This document shows positions 24,477-32,635 of a stretch of DNA of 50,070 nucleotides, in pieces (within the stretch, counting starts at the first letter, position 1; every line of letters starts with the position of its first letter). Both the position numbers and the translations under genes were made by a program. Where the stretch lies: NCBI GenBank assembly GCA_964428975.1, contig CAYSAI010000008.1:1-50070 (forward strand), written 5' to 3'. Source of the stretch: JAGOUA01 sp964428975 (GTDB lineage Bacteria; Patescibacteriota; Patescibacteriia; 2-12-FULL-60-25). The notes below the pieces were generated by a model. That model was not told where the DNA came from. It worked only from the letters and a program-made list of their open reading frames with translations, and did not search any database.

Positions 24477-24902
24477 CTAACCGACGAGTTCAATCCCCAT
24501 ATTCTTCGCCGTTCCTTCGACTTGGCGCATCGCCGCTTCGATAGAGGAGCAGTTCAAATCAGGAAGTTTTTTCTCGGCGATCATGCGTACTTGGTCGCGC
24601 GTCACTTTCCCTACCTTATCCGTATGAGGCTTCGCCGAGCCTTTCTGAATGTTCGCGGCTTTCTTGAGCATCTCTGCCACAGGAGCCGTTTTGAGGATGA
24701 ACGTGTACGAACGATCTTCGTAGAGGGTGATGATGACAGGCACGACCTCGCCTGCGCGATCTTGCGTTGCCGCGTTGACTTTTTGACAGAACTCCGCGAT
24801 GTTCATGCCGTGTTGACCGAGCGCCGGACCAAGAGGAGGCGCGGGATTGGCTTTTCCGCCAACCACCTGCACCTTAATCAAGGTCTTGATTTTCTTTGCC
24901 AT
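24477..24902 (-). CDS. rplK: 50S ribosomal protein L11
   Basis: Protein of 141 residues, normal length. It has KVQVVGGKANPAPPLGPALGQHGMNIAEFCQ and the C-terminal GTAKNMGIELV, both diagnostic. L11 binds 23S rRNA at the GTPase-associated centre. The ATG at 24902 is preceded by a pyrimidine-rich stretch with no Shine-Dalgarno. The leader appears to be over 100 nt and holds a hairpin (gagcg...cgctc), so it may be regulated. secE and nusG, which usually precede rplK, are 17 kb away on the other strand. Confidence 0.96.
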   Translation of the reverse strand: MAKKIKTLIKVQVVGGKANPAPPLGPALGQHGMNIAEFCQKVNAATQDRAGEVVPVIITLYEDRSYTFILKTAPVAEMLKKAANIQKGSAKPHTDKVGKVTRDQVRMIAEKKLPDLNCSSIEAAMRQVEGTAKNMGIELVG

Positions 24903-25020
24903 AGAGAGTGATTCTGTCTCACGCTGACATGAATCAATCGAATGAGGAGGAGAAGCGTTGCTCGAGCGTGACGAGCCCTCGCTCATTCGGATGCGTGTAG
25001 TAGATCAGAAAACAGCGTCT

Positions 25021-25048
25021 TTGGCAAGATGATGGCGTGTGCTACACT
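25021..25048 (+). promoter_or_regulatory. promoter of the 153-residue unknown gene
   Basis: TTGGCA (25021-25026), 16 bases, extended -10 TGTGCTACACT ending at 25048. Confidence 0.55.
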
Positions 25049-25080
25049 ACATCTTGTATCTTTTATCCTCGCACATTTCT

Positions 25081-25542
25081 ATGTCTTCAAACCCAAACCA
25101 TCCGTTTCCTGCACGGCCTGATTTCTCCCAGACGCAATTTTTGCCACCCATGACACGAGATTCTTTTCCACAAGAAGCAAGAGGCAGAGCGCTTTCCGAG
25201 CGACAAGCGCTTGAGGGACGAGAAAAAGAACTTCGTCGCGGCATGAAAGAACTGGATGAAACATTTAGCGCGAAAGCAGACAGGATTTTTTATCCTGGAA
25301 CAAACGTTCCTTTTTCTGACGGGGAATTTATTGGGAATTGGGTGCCGAAGGAGGGCGAGCCAGGGCGTTTTCATGTACGAGCTTTACAAAAACTTCTCAC
25401 GTTAGGAAAAGGCATGCGTTCCATTTTTGATGAGGAAACTCGACTTGAGATTGAAATGACAAAAGACGCCATCAGTTGGGGGCGATTACAGGAAGAATGG
25501 AAAGAGGTCATGAAACAACTGAAACAACTTTCTAACGAATAA
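25081..25542 (+). CDS. unknown coiled-coil protein
   Basis: Protein of 153 residues, rich in charged residues, without signal peptide or membrane helix. I do not recognise a family. Residues ~40-65 (LSERQALEGREKELRRGMKEL) and ~105-150 (helical, Glu/Lys-rich) should form coiled coils, separated by a Gly/Pro-containing stretch (FYPGTNVPFSDGEFIGNWVPKEGEPGRF). The ATG at 25081 fits the upstream promoter. It ends seven bases before the convergent beta-helix gene. Probably cytoplasmic. Confidence 0.6.
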   Translation: MSSNPNHPFPARPDFSQTQFLPPMTRDSFPQEARGRALSERQALEGREKELRRGMKELDETFSAKADRIFYPGTNVPFSDGEFIGNWVPKEGEPGRFHVRALQKLLTLGKGMRSIFDEETRLEIEMTKDAISWGRLQEEWKEVMKQLKQLSNE

Positions 25543-25549
25543 GGAATCT

Positions 25550-27214
25550 CTATCCTTCATCAAACAGATCTCCAGGGCTCATGATCGGACGTAAAAGCTC
25601 ACTCTCTTCAAACGCGTCTCGCGTAAGAATAGGTTCTCGTTCTTCGTATTGCGTGAGCGTCTCACGTTCAAGCTCAATAATCATGCGTGTCCAGCGAGGT
25701 CCTGCGTAAGCGAGAGCAAGTTCTTCGCTCGCGAGCCAACGAAGACTGTTTGGAGCCGTCACCACATACACGTGGGGGCGTCCAACACTTTTTACGAGTG
25801 TTCCTGGGGGCTCGCTCATATCATCTCCGCGTTCGAGAGAGTCGAGCGAAGCGTCGCTGATCGTGTTTATTTCAACCGGAAATGGGTACCAGCGTTTTTG
25901 AAGCGAGCTCGTAGCGATGAGATGAAGGGCGTTATCCTCGCCAAGCGCGTAGAGAGCTTCGTTTGTCGTGCCACGAATCTGCGAGCCGGCGGTAATGGTG
26001 CGTGTGCCTCCTGTATTGTGGAATGTTTCTCCTCCAGAAAACACAGGCGAGAAAAGATCATCCTCGTGCGGAGCTTGGGCGAGAAGCTGCGAATCCTCCT
26101 CCCATTCGATGTTTTCTGTACGAAGTCGCGCAATCACGTCTTCCTCTCCCCAGAGTACCGAGCTCAAAATGTGCGTCGTGTGAGTATTTTGTGGATAGTC
26201 GAAGAGATGTGTACTCGTAGGAAATTCGAGACGTGTCCATGCAAGCAAGAACGTTCCCGTGTCTTGCGGGTGATCTGGAAGAAGTTCGAGCGTTCTCGCG
26301 GTTGGTGTACGCGCATACACAAGTGAGCGTTCGATGACGAGATCGGTTCCCACGCGCGCCTTGAGACCAACGCGCTCTGTCGCGATTTCCGTTCGAGCCA
26401 TGTATCCTCCTCGTTCGAGCGTGAGCGCTGTGCCACGAATTTCTGAAAAAACACTATTCGCGATGGAAGGACGTGGCCCTTCGAAGCGTGCGCCATCACC
26501 ATCAATATCGTGAAGCTGTACGTTCCGCCAAGAGATCATGCGTGAGCGATTTCCGTACGTGGCACCCATGCCAGATATTTCGCTTGTGCCGATACGATGA
26601 AGTTGTACGCGTTCAAGACGATGATTCTGACATGAAGCGTTTCCGCACGCGATGCCCGCCTCTTTCATGTCGCTGATGGTGAGATCACGAAGTGTCGCGT
26701 GCGTCCAAGCGAAACGCCCCGCTGCAATCCCTTGCGCGCAAGACGTAAGACGAAGATGCGCAAAAGACACATCTTGCACATCGGTCGTGATGGCGATGCA
26801 TGCACCCGGACGTTCAAGTTCTGCTCCTGAAATCATAAATCCTTCAAACAGCACATGATTCGTCTTGATCGCGGCGGGTTGTGCGGCATCCTGCAAGAAA
26901 AATGTCGTTTCTGTGGAACTTGCGGCGCGAATACGAAGCGGTTCACGAGCTGTTCCTCCGCGAATAATCTCTCCAAAAGAGCGATAGTGTCCTGGAAGAA
27001 GGAGGACATCGCGCCCAACCTCGCTTGCGCGGGCGGGGGTCAGAAAAGGTTTGGTGCGCGACCCCGTACCCGCAACGTCAGAACCGTTCGGGGCGACCCA
27101 TACGCTCGTCGCGCGGGGCGATTCTGGAACGTAGGGTTGCGGAGTGAGCGGATCACCGGCGAAGGCGGGGATAGGAGAGAGGAGGAGTAGGCATCCAAAA
27201 AGAAAGAACTTCAT
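25550..27214 (-). CDS. secreted right-handed beta-helix protein
   Basis: Protein of 554 residues with a clear signal peptide (MKFFLFGCLLLLSPIPAFA, cleavage before GDP). Residues ~38-330 form a pectate-lyase-like parallel beta-helix: WVAPNGSDVAGTGSRTKPFLT opens it, as in many such proteins, followed by short repeats such as VLFEGFMISG and LRDLTISDM. The C-terminal part has two copies of a motif common in Patescibacteria surface proteins, ALYALGEDNALHLI and PGTLVKSVGRPHVYVV ... LRWLASEEL. It may bind or modify surface carbohydrate; the substrate is unknown. Its start overlaps the stop of the YibE/F gene (ATGA), so it is translationally coupled. Confidence 0.75.
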   Translation of the reverse strand: MKFFLFGCLLLLSPIPAFAGDPLTPQPYVPESPRATSVWVAPNGSDVAGTGSRTKPFLTPARASEVGRDVLLLPGHYRSFGEIIRGGTAREPLRIRAASSTETTFFLQDAAQPAAIKTNHVLFEGFMISGAELERPGACIAITTDVQDVSFAHLRLTSCAQGIAAGRFAWTHATLRDLTISDMKEAGIACGNASCQNHRLERVQLHRIGTSEISGMGATYGNRSRMISWRNVQLHDIDGDGARFEGPRPSIANSVFSEIRGTALTLERGGYMARTEIATERVGLKARVGTDLVIERSLVYARTPTARTLELLPDHPQDTGTFLLAWTRLEFPTSTHLFDYPQNTHTTHILSSVLWGEEDVIARLRTENIEWEEDSQLLAQAPHEDDLFSPVFSGGETFHNTGGTRTITAGSQIRGTTNEALYALGEDNALHLIATSSLQKRWYPFPVEINTISDASLDSLERGDDMSEPPGTLVKSVGRPHVYVVTAPNSLRWLASEELALAYAGPRWTRMIIELERETLTQYEEREPILTRDAFEESELLRPIMSPGDLFDEG

Positions 27215-28353
27215 ACTGTATGCGAGTGAGTAGACGCGTGTCCTGTATCCTTCCAACCTTCGCGCGAAATAATCCACGCGGCGAGAAAGGCGGTGATGGG
27301 TACCGTGAAAATGAGCCCAATCGTTCCGCAGAGGGAGCGCACAATTTCATCAACAACGCTGTCAAAATTCACGAACTTGAGCCACGAAGCATCGAACTGC
27401 TTGTAGAGAAGTAAGCTCGAAAGCGACGCACCAACATACGCATAGACGAGCGTGTTCGCGAGCGCTGCCATATGGTCGCGACCAATGGCGATGCCTGATA
27501 CGGTGAGCGCGCGAAATCCTAAACGCGGGTTATGCTTGTGCACTTCGGAGATACCCGACACGATGGATACCGCCACATCTTCCAATACACCAACGGAGGC
27601 AATAATAATGCCCGCAAAGAGCAAGCCACGAGGGTTTAAGGCAGGGTTTTTCTGAAAGAAGAGACGATCTTCTTCTGTCGAGAGTCCGCTTAAGCGCGTG
27701 AGGTCGACAAAAATCACCGAAAGAAGATAGGCAACGAGAGCGCCACCCATCGTGCCAACGGCGGTAATGAGCGCTTTTTTATTCCAACCACTCCCAAGTC
27801 CGCACGAGAGAAGGGTAAATACGCCTCCAAGGAGAATCGCGACCGGAACGGGATTGATTCCCTGCAAGAACGCAGGAATGAGCACATAGCCGATGAGCGC
27901 GAGGGAAATAGCGATCGAAAGCGCGACTTTGAACCCCTGCCACCCCGCGAGCAACACAAGCATGAGAACAAACACGCCCACCAGAAGCATAATCGCGAAT
28001 CGACGGTCGAACCCTTCGAGAAACAGCTCCCAGTCTTGGCCATCGTCTGTAGGTTGAAGCAGTATCACGACTTTATCGTTCTTTTCAAGACGAAGTTGGT
28101 AGGGATTTGAGCCAATATCTTCCGTAATGACACGATCTTGTCCTTTGAGAGGACCCGAAAGAAAATGCAACGTATAGGACTGAATCTGCGCCGTCGTTCC
28201 AGAGGTTGTGCGTGTTGTTATCTCGCTTTGCACAACGCTCGCTCGTTCATAAGAGCTCTTCGTGAGGCTTTGCGCGTGAAGAGTCATCGGTAAAAGAAGA
28301 GCGACGAAGCTCGCAAGCAAAATGATGTTTCGTAAACAAGAGAGCATCTTCAT
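27211..28353 (-). CDS. YibE/F family membrane protein
   Basis: Protein of 380 residues. A signal-like helix is followed by an extracytoplasmic part (~30-118) and then about seven membrane helices. The diagnostic stretch GVLEDVAVSIVSGISEVHKHNP, followed by SGIAIGRDHMAALANTLVYAYVGAS, is present. In other bacteria YibE/F proteins are poorly characterised and have been suggested to be transporters. Two ATGs are possible (28353 and 28347). The first overlaps the stop of the nuclease gene as ATGA. It is the middle gene of a three-gene coupled operon. Confidence 0.85.
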   Translation of the reverse strand: MKMLSCLRNIILLASFVALLLPMTLHAQSLTKSSYERASVVQSEITTRTTSGTTAQIQSYTLHFLSGPLKGQDRVITEDIGSNPYQLRLEKNDKVVILLQPTDDGQDWELFLEGFDRRFAIMLLVGVFVLMLVLLAGWQGFKVALSIAISLALIGYVLIPAFLQGINPVPVAILLGGVFTLLSCGLGSGWNKKALITAVGTMGGALVAYLLSVIFVDLTRLSGLSTEEDRLFFQKNPALNPRGLLFAGIIIASVGVLEDVAVSIVSGISEVHKHNPRLGFRALTVSGIAIGRDHMAALANTLVYAYVGASLSSLLLYKQFDASWLKFVNFDSVVDEIVRSLCGTIGLIFTVPITAFLAAWIISREGWKDTGHASTHSHTV

Positions 28354-29852
28354 ACGATAACGCTTTTACACGCAGGAGCGAGCATCCACGGATACGGTTC
28401 CGTGTAGGTGCATGCTTCTTTCGCGTACGTTTCTCCCCACTGACAAACCGCCGCGAGTTCGCGCACGTCATCTTCATTATAGCGTATAAGTGTTCGCGCG
28501 ATCCCTTCCTCTCGCGAGGTGAGCCATGTTTCATACAAGCGAACCGAATCACGTCCATGGCGAACCGTTTCTTCATCGCGAGAAAAACCGATACAGGTAC
28601 CAATCGATTTAAGCGAGTAAAAAAACAAGGGAAATACCACGCACGCACGCACAAGTTCTTGCACATCCACAAACTGATCAAAAAAATGGATGAGACGCAC
28701 GTTGTTTTGCGTGTGATACCGCGCGGCAAGCTGATGAAAACGCGTAGGTTCGTAATCGCCGTAGTGGTAGATGCGCGCATCGTCGGGCAGGGTGGTGAGA
28801 AAAGTGAGAAAGGCGTGCCAAAGCGCCTCGGCATCGGCAAGGGAACCATCGAGCGTCGTGAACGTATGAAACGTTTCCGTTCCATCCATCAAACGCACCA
28901 AACAGCCGTACGCGTAGTCATCATCGCTTTCAGGATGCGACTCAATATCGAAAAAAACGGCTGGATGGGTGCGAAGATCAGGCCAAGGTTTATGCACATT
29001 CACAGAACGTTCTCCCAAGCTTTTTGCCTGTCGATGAAGCCTCTCAAGCGCGCGGAGCGACAGGGTAGAGGCAAGATGCTCGTAGGCGAGCGGTTCAAGC
29101 TCGGCGAGTTGATGTACGGTTTCGATCCCATTTCCACGAAGCGCGTGAAGATGTTTTTGCGAAATGCTAAACACGAGAGCGAGGTCATCTCGATCGGCCG
29201 CGAGTTTGAGACACGCCTCTCCCCAAGGGGAGGTATCTTTACACCCTTTTCGATAGACGGGCAGGGGACATTCGCCGCTGATCACCTGACGGAGCGTCTC
29301 CATGAAGGCGGGATACTCTGCGCGCCACAGCTCGTTCGTATCGGCGCGAAACGTTTCGTTATCGCGATTTTTGCAGAGAAGCTGCGGAGCATGAGCGTGT
29401 TGAATCGTCAGAAGAAGCTCATCGTAAAAAAAGAGACGAAACGCCTCATCTTTTCGAAGGGCGATCGTACGACGGATATCTATAGGGGCATACGCCCACG
29501 CGCCAAACGCGCTTGTTCCTGCATGACGTAGCAAAAGCGAGGGGCGTCCTATACCGTCGCCCGTCATCAACACAGGATGACCAATCGCCGGAGCACCTTC
29601 TTGCATGAGGCGTTCCGTGTGCTGCGCGCGTTCTTCATAGGAAGAAGTTTCTTCAATCCATTGAACATCTGGAGCGATCTCGTCGATGAGCGCACGTTCC
29701 ATGGAGAGTTGCTCGAAAAGATCGTGCTCACTCGCCTCGTCGTTCTGTTTTTTGAGGTGAGCATCTCCAAAACGCTCCCAATACGGCCAATGAGGGCACA
29801 CAAACGTACGGGCAAGATCAAGATCACTTACGAGATGGGGAGGGAACGTCAT
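28350..29852 (-). CDS. TM0106-family RecB-like nuclease with RNase H-type exonuclease domain
   Basis: Protein of 500 residues. The N-terminal half (to ~280) is the RecB-like part, beginning SDLDLARTFVCPHWPYWERFGD. A linking helix-hairpin-helix region includes LRGNGIETVHQLAEL. The C-terminal half is an RNase H-fold 3'-5' exonuclease domain: FFDIESHP, IYHYGDYEPTRF, and RYNEDDVRELA supply the acidic residues. Families of this kind are predicted DNA-processing nucleases of unknown role. ATG 29852 follows a TATAAT box by 24 bases. The short palindrome at 29216-29233 lies within the gene. It is first of a coupled operon with YibE/F and beta-helix genes. Confidence 0.82.
   Translation of the reverse strand: MTFPPHLVSDLDLARTFVCPHWPYWERFGDAHLKKQNDEASEHDLFEQLSMERALIDEIAPDVQWIEETSSYEERAQHTERLMQEGAPAIGHPVLMTGDGIGRPSLLLRHAGTSAFGAWAYAPIDIRRTIALRKDEAFRLFFYDELLLTIQHAHAPQLLCKNRDNETFRADTNELWRAEYPAFMETLRQVISGECPLPVYRKGCKDTSPWGEACLKLAADRDDLALVFSISQKHLHALRGNGIETVHQLAELEPLAYEHLASTLSLRALERLHRQAKSLGERSVNVHKPWPDLRTHPAVFFDIESHPESDDDYAYGCLVRLMDGTETFHTFTTLDGSLADAEALWHAFLTFLTTLPDDARIYHYGDYEPTRFHQLAARYHTQNNVRLIHFFDQFVDVQELVRACVVFPLFFYSLKSIGTCIGFSRDEETVRHGRDSVRLYETWLTSREEGIARTLIRYNEDDVRELAAVCQWGETYAKEACTYTEPYPWMLAPACKSVIV
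29216..29233. repeat. short palindromic repeat inside a coding region
   Basis: cctctcccc-aaggggagg, similar to the palindrome at 13818-13837. It is in frame in the nuclease gene and encodes DTSPWGEA. Confidence 0.5.
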
Positions 29853-29880
29853 GCTACAGATGGTAGTCGTATGCGCATTA

Positions 29881-29905
29881 TACAACAACCCCCGCTGACG
29901 CGGGG
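29881..29905 (-). terminator. rpmG terminator
   Basis: Stem ccccgc/gcgggg followed by gttgttgt on the minus strand. The -10 TATAAT of the nuclease gene begins right after it. Confidence 0.6.
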
Positions 29906-29929
29906 TGTGTGTTCGTGCACATTCTAGCA

Positions 29930-30082
29930 TTATTTCGTTTCTTTGTGGGACTGGTGTCCTTTGCAGCTCTTGCAGAATTTGTTCAATTCCAAACGTACTT
30001 TCACCTTTGGATTGCGAGTGGTGCTGTAGTTATTGCTTCCGCATTTGGTGCATTTCATGCGAGCGATGGTTTTTTGAGGCAT
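29930..30082 (-). CDS. rpmG: 50S ribosomal protein L33
   Basis: Protein of 50 residues, MPQKTIARMKCTKCGSNNYS..., the full length for L33. It is the zinc-binding type, with Cys11, Cys14, Cys37 and Cys40 in two CxxC pairs (CTKC and CKSC). The core STTRNPKVKVRLELNKFC is typical. L33 lies near the E site of the 50S subunit. No Shine-Dalgarno is seen. It follows tRNA-Thr on the same strand by 53 bases, an arrangement like the tRNA-rpmG groups of other bacteria, so both may share a transcript. The open frames on the other strand here are antisense shadows. Confidence 0.93.
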   Translation of the reverse strand: MPQKTIARMKCTKCGSNNYSTTRNPKVKVRLELNKFCKSCKGHQSHKETK

Positions 30083-30135
30083 ATATTTTTTAGAGGGGTA
30101 TTTTTAGAGAAACAACAGAGGCGAGCGAAGCTCGA

Positions 30136-30210
30136 TGGAGCCGGCGACCGGATTTGAACCGGTGGCCTACGGTTTACAAAACCGTTGCTCTACCGCTGAG
30201 CTACGCCGGC
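30136..30210 (-). tRNA. tRNA-Thr (anticodon TGT)
   Basis: 75-nt cloverleaf with CCA encoded. Acceptor gccggcg pairs with cgccggc; the anticodon stem acggt/accgt holds the loop tttgtaa, giving TGT. The T-loop ttcaaat is standard. Confidence 0.95.
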
Positions 30211-30256
30211 AAAGAAAATAGAGTAGCCCTAGACTAGCGAAAAAGAGAGGCTTTTG

Positions 30257-30679
30257 TCAAACGGGTGAACCCACGAGCGCTCCAAACCAAAGAATAAAAG
30301 ACAAAAACCAGAAAAACCCCACGCCAAGCACCCCAAGCCAAAGATCGAAGAACGTTCCGAGGCGTGCATCGGCTGGATTTTGAGGAGGATAATAGACGGG
30401 CACACGCTCGCCGACGGCATGCCGAGCTTTACTCGAACGAACCGTTGAGGCAACGGTGTGTTCTTGGCCATCTTTCGTCGTGAAGACCACGTCGGTGGTA
30501 TACGTCCACGTGCGACCAAGCTCGGTGGTATTTCCAGCCGTTTTTCCTCCCACAACCCCCTCCGTTTTGAGAAAACGCGTGAATACGAGGACGTTTTTCG
30601 CGATCATCCAGAAGAGGATCATCGAAAAAAGGAGAAACGGAATGAAGAGCGCCCATTCAAATGTTCCGCGGAACGTCAT
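30257..30679 (-). CDS. DUF3592 membrane protein
   Basis: Protein of 140 residues with two membrane helices (~8-30 and ~110-135) around a small beta-rich domain (VFTTKDGQEHTVASTVRSS ... GERVPVYYPPQNPADARL). The 'G..v.VyY.P.nP..A.l' line is the DUF3592 signature. The function of these proteins is unknown. Its start overlaps the stop of the PH-domain gene (ATGA). It is the last gene of the ruvB unit. Confidence 0.85.
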   Translation of the reverse strand: MTFRGTFEWALFIPFLLFSMILFWMIAKNVLVFTRFLKTEGVVGGKTAGNTTELGRTWTYTTDVVFTTKDGQEHTVASTVRSSKARHAVGERVPVYYPPQNPADARLGTFFDLWLGVLGVGFFWFLSFILWFGALVGSPV

Positions 30680-31257
30680 ACCGGTTTTTTCTTGGCGATA
30701 TCGTATTCATCAACAAAGGCACCAATATTCGAAGAGCGATCATGTTCGGCAAGCTGGAGGATCGTTTTCGTGACTTCTTGAGGCTCGGGAATGTCTTCAA
30801 ACACGAAACGGCTGTTTTCTCCGGCTGTTTGAATTTCTACCTTGCCAAAATTCAGAATCGTGCGCAGAGGTCCGCCGATAGAGGCGGTTGCATCTTGAAT
30901 ACGATAGAGGCGTAGCTCTGACACTTGTCGATGGAAAAGGCCTGATTGTGCGATATTCACAATCCTGTGGTTCGTGACAACCCAAATATCGAGATAGTAA
31001 TCAAGAAACGCTTGAAACAGAAACAGCCACATCAGCATGAGAAACAACGACGCTCCAAGAACAACGAGAGGGAGGAGGACAGGATCGGTGAGAAAGGCTG
31101 ATTCAGCATCGCGCGCAAGGATAAAACTCACGATTGGGAGGAAGAAAAACGCTCCGTATCCAAAGAAAAGCGACAGAAGGGTGATGGGATGCCGTCGTAA
31201 AAAGTAGACGAGTTTTTCGTCTTGCTGACATCCGGGGAGGCGAGCGAGGTCAATCAT
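30676..31257 (-). CDS. bacterial PH (bPH2/DUF304) membrane protein
   Basis: Protein of 193 residues. Two membrane helices (~25-48 and ~60-85) are followed by a bacterial pleckstrin-homology domain: DIWVVTNHRIVNIAQSGLFHRQVSELRLYRIQDATAS and FGKVEIQTAGENSRFVFEDIPEP. Related proteins (YdbT type) sit in the membrane with unknown function. The ATG 31257 overlaps the stop of the preceding 84-residue gene (ATGA). Confidence 0.85.
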   Translation of the reverse strand: MIDLARLPGCQQDEKLVYFLRRHPITLLSLFFGYGAFFFLPIVSFILARDAESAFLTDPVLLPLVVLGASLFLMLMWLFLFQAFLDYYLDIWVVTNHRIVNIAQSGLFHRQVSELRLYRIQDATASIGGPLRTILNFGKVEIQTAGENSRFVFEDIPEPQEVTKTILQLAEHDRSSNIGAFVDEYDIAKKKPV

Positions 31258-31508
31258 GGGAGGAGAAGAGTATCTCGCGAAACGGATGATCCGAAGGAGA
31301 GGGTTTGCGACCAATCCACGCCAAGAAGATACGAGCCGCTCGCAAGAAGAATGAGCGCGAGCCCTGCGAGAAACACTCCACAAAGAACGAGTGTGCCTGA
31401 ACCAGAAAGACCAAAACGGAGCGCGAGGCTCGTCGTGAGGAGGGCAACAATGGCGATGAAGAGGACGCCGAAGAGCCACGCTGCGAGAAACCAGACAAGA
31501 GGAATCAT
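31254..31508 (-). CDS. small two-helix membrane protein
   Basis: Protein of 84 residues with two strong membrane helices (about 3-28 and 37-62) and a short polar tail ending FGSSVSRDTLLLP. I recognise no family. Support for its being real: ATGA overlaps on both sides, with ruvB upstream (31505-31508) and the PH-domain gene downstream (31254-31257). Confidence 0.7.
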   Translation of the reverse strand: MIPLVWFLAAWLFGVLFIAIVALLTTSLALRFGLSGSGTLVLCGVFLAGLALILLASGSYLLGVDWSQTLSFGSSVSRDTLLLP

Positions 31509-32563
31509 GATGAAAGGAGTATACCTTGTCCGGACGGATTACGCATCTTGAGATGGGCATACGCAAGAGGTGTGGCACATCGACCGCGCGGCGTACGTGT
31601 AATAAGACCTTCCTGCAAGAGGAACGGTTCGATCACCTCTTCGAGTGTTGCCATCTCTTCGGCGGCGCTCGCAGCAAGGGTATTCAGCCCGGCAGGTCCT
31701 CCGGCAAACTTTTCAATCAGCAGCTGCAAGATGCGCCGATCGGACACGTCGAGGCCACGCGTATCAATCGCGAGCCTATCAAGCGCCTGTTCCGCGAGTT
31801 CGCTCGTGATGTCTCCCGTGCTATGGACTTGAGCGAAGTCGCGCACACGTCGAAGGAGGCGGTTCGCGATGCGCGGCGTACGTCGTGAGCGACCTGCGAT
31901 CATGCGGAGCGAGGTCTCGTCTGCCTCGATAGCGAGGAGCCCCGCGCTTCGACGCAAGATTTCCGTCATGTCGTCGAGCGTATAAAATTCAAGATGAAAA
32001 AGATGGCCGAAGCGATCGCGAAGCGGATTTCCTAAGAGGGAAAGCCGTGTAGTCGCTCCGATGAGCGTAAACTGTTTCAGATCAAGACGCACGGTGCGTG
32101 CCGTAGGACCCTTGCCGATCACGATATCAAGCGCGTAATCCTCCATCGCAGGATAGAGCACCTCTTCAATCGAGCGATTCATGCGATGAATTTCATCAAT
32201 AAAGAGAATATCGCCCGTTTCAAGCCCAGAGAGAATCGCGGCGAGGTCACCCACGCGCTCAAGCGCAGGGCCGCTCGTGATTTTGATCGGTGCGTTCATC
32301 TCGTGCGCAATCACATGGGCAAGCGATGTTTTGCCGAGCCCCGGAGGACCGTAAAACAGTACGTGTTCGCAGGGCTCCTCACGTTTTTTTGCCGCAGAAA
32401 GAAAGACACGCAAGTTCTCTTTCACGGCTGTTTGGCCGATAAAATCATCCAAGGAGAGCGGCCGAAGCGCGCGATCGATGGTGCCTTCTTCCTGCGCAAG
32501 AACGGGATCATTAATGCGTGGTTCATTTCGCGCCTGAATATCATCAAAAGAAAACGTGTCCAT
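31505..32563 (-). CDS. ruvB: Holliday junction branch migration helicase RuvB
   Basis: Protein of 352 residues, normal length. The Walker A motif is GPPGLGKTS, Walker B is ILFIDEIHRM, sensor 1 is TLIGATTRLSLL, and the arginine-finger region is LRDRFG. The C-terminal winged helix ends in the typical RGRCATPLAYAHL. RuvB hexamers drive branch migration with RuvA in recombination repair. ruvA and ruvC are not in the window. The promoter is TTGACT-17-TTTACT and ends six bases before the ATG, so the message is leaderless. Three small membrane protein genes follow with ATGA overlaps, an odd partnership. Confidence 0.96.
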   Translation of the reverse strand: MDTFSFDDIQARNEPRINDPVLAQEEGTIDRALRPLSLDDFIGQTAVKENLRVFLSAAKKREEPCEHVLFYGPPGLGKTSLAHVIAHEMNAPIKITSGPALERVGDLAAILSGLETGDILFIDEIHRMNRSIEEVLYPAMEDYALDIVIGKGPTARTVRLDLKQFTLIGATTRLSLLGNPLRDRFGHLFHLEFYTLDDMTEILRRSAGLLAIEADETSLRMIAGRSRRTPRIANRLLRRVRDFAQVHSTGDITSELAEQALDRLAIDTRGLDVSDRRILQLLIEKFAGGPAGLNTLAASAAEEMATLEEVIEPFLLQEGLITRTPRGRCATPLAYAHLKMRNPSGQGILLSS

Positions 32564-32569
32564 GTAGGT

Positions 32570-32598
32570 AGTAAACCGCGCCAAACGCTCGCAGTCAA
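32570..32598 (-). promoter_or_regulatory. ruvB promoter (leaderless)
   Basis: TTGACT (32598-32593), 17-base spacer, TTTACT (32575-32570) on the minus strand; the start codon begins seven bases on. Confidence 0.75.
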
Positions 32599-32600
32599 AC

Positions 32601-32635
32601 AAAAAGAGAACACCGACGATGCGCGGTCGTCGGTG
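32601..32635 (-). terminator. terminator of the candidate ncRNA
   Basis: Perfect 9-bp stem caccgacga/tcgtcggtg with a 7-base loop, followed by ttctcttttt on the minus strand, just before the ruvB promoter. Confidence 0.85.

Noticed and set aside
29909..30157. An 82-codon hydrophobic frame on the plus strand
   Set aside because: It is the antisense of rpmG; the minus strand encodes a perfect L33.
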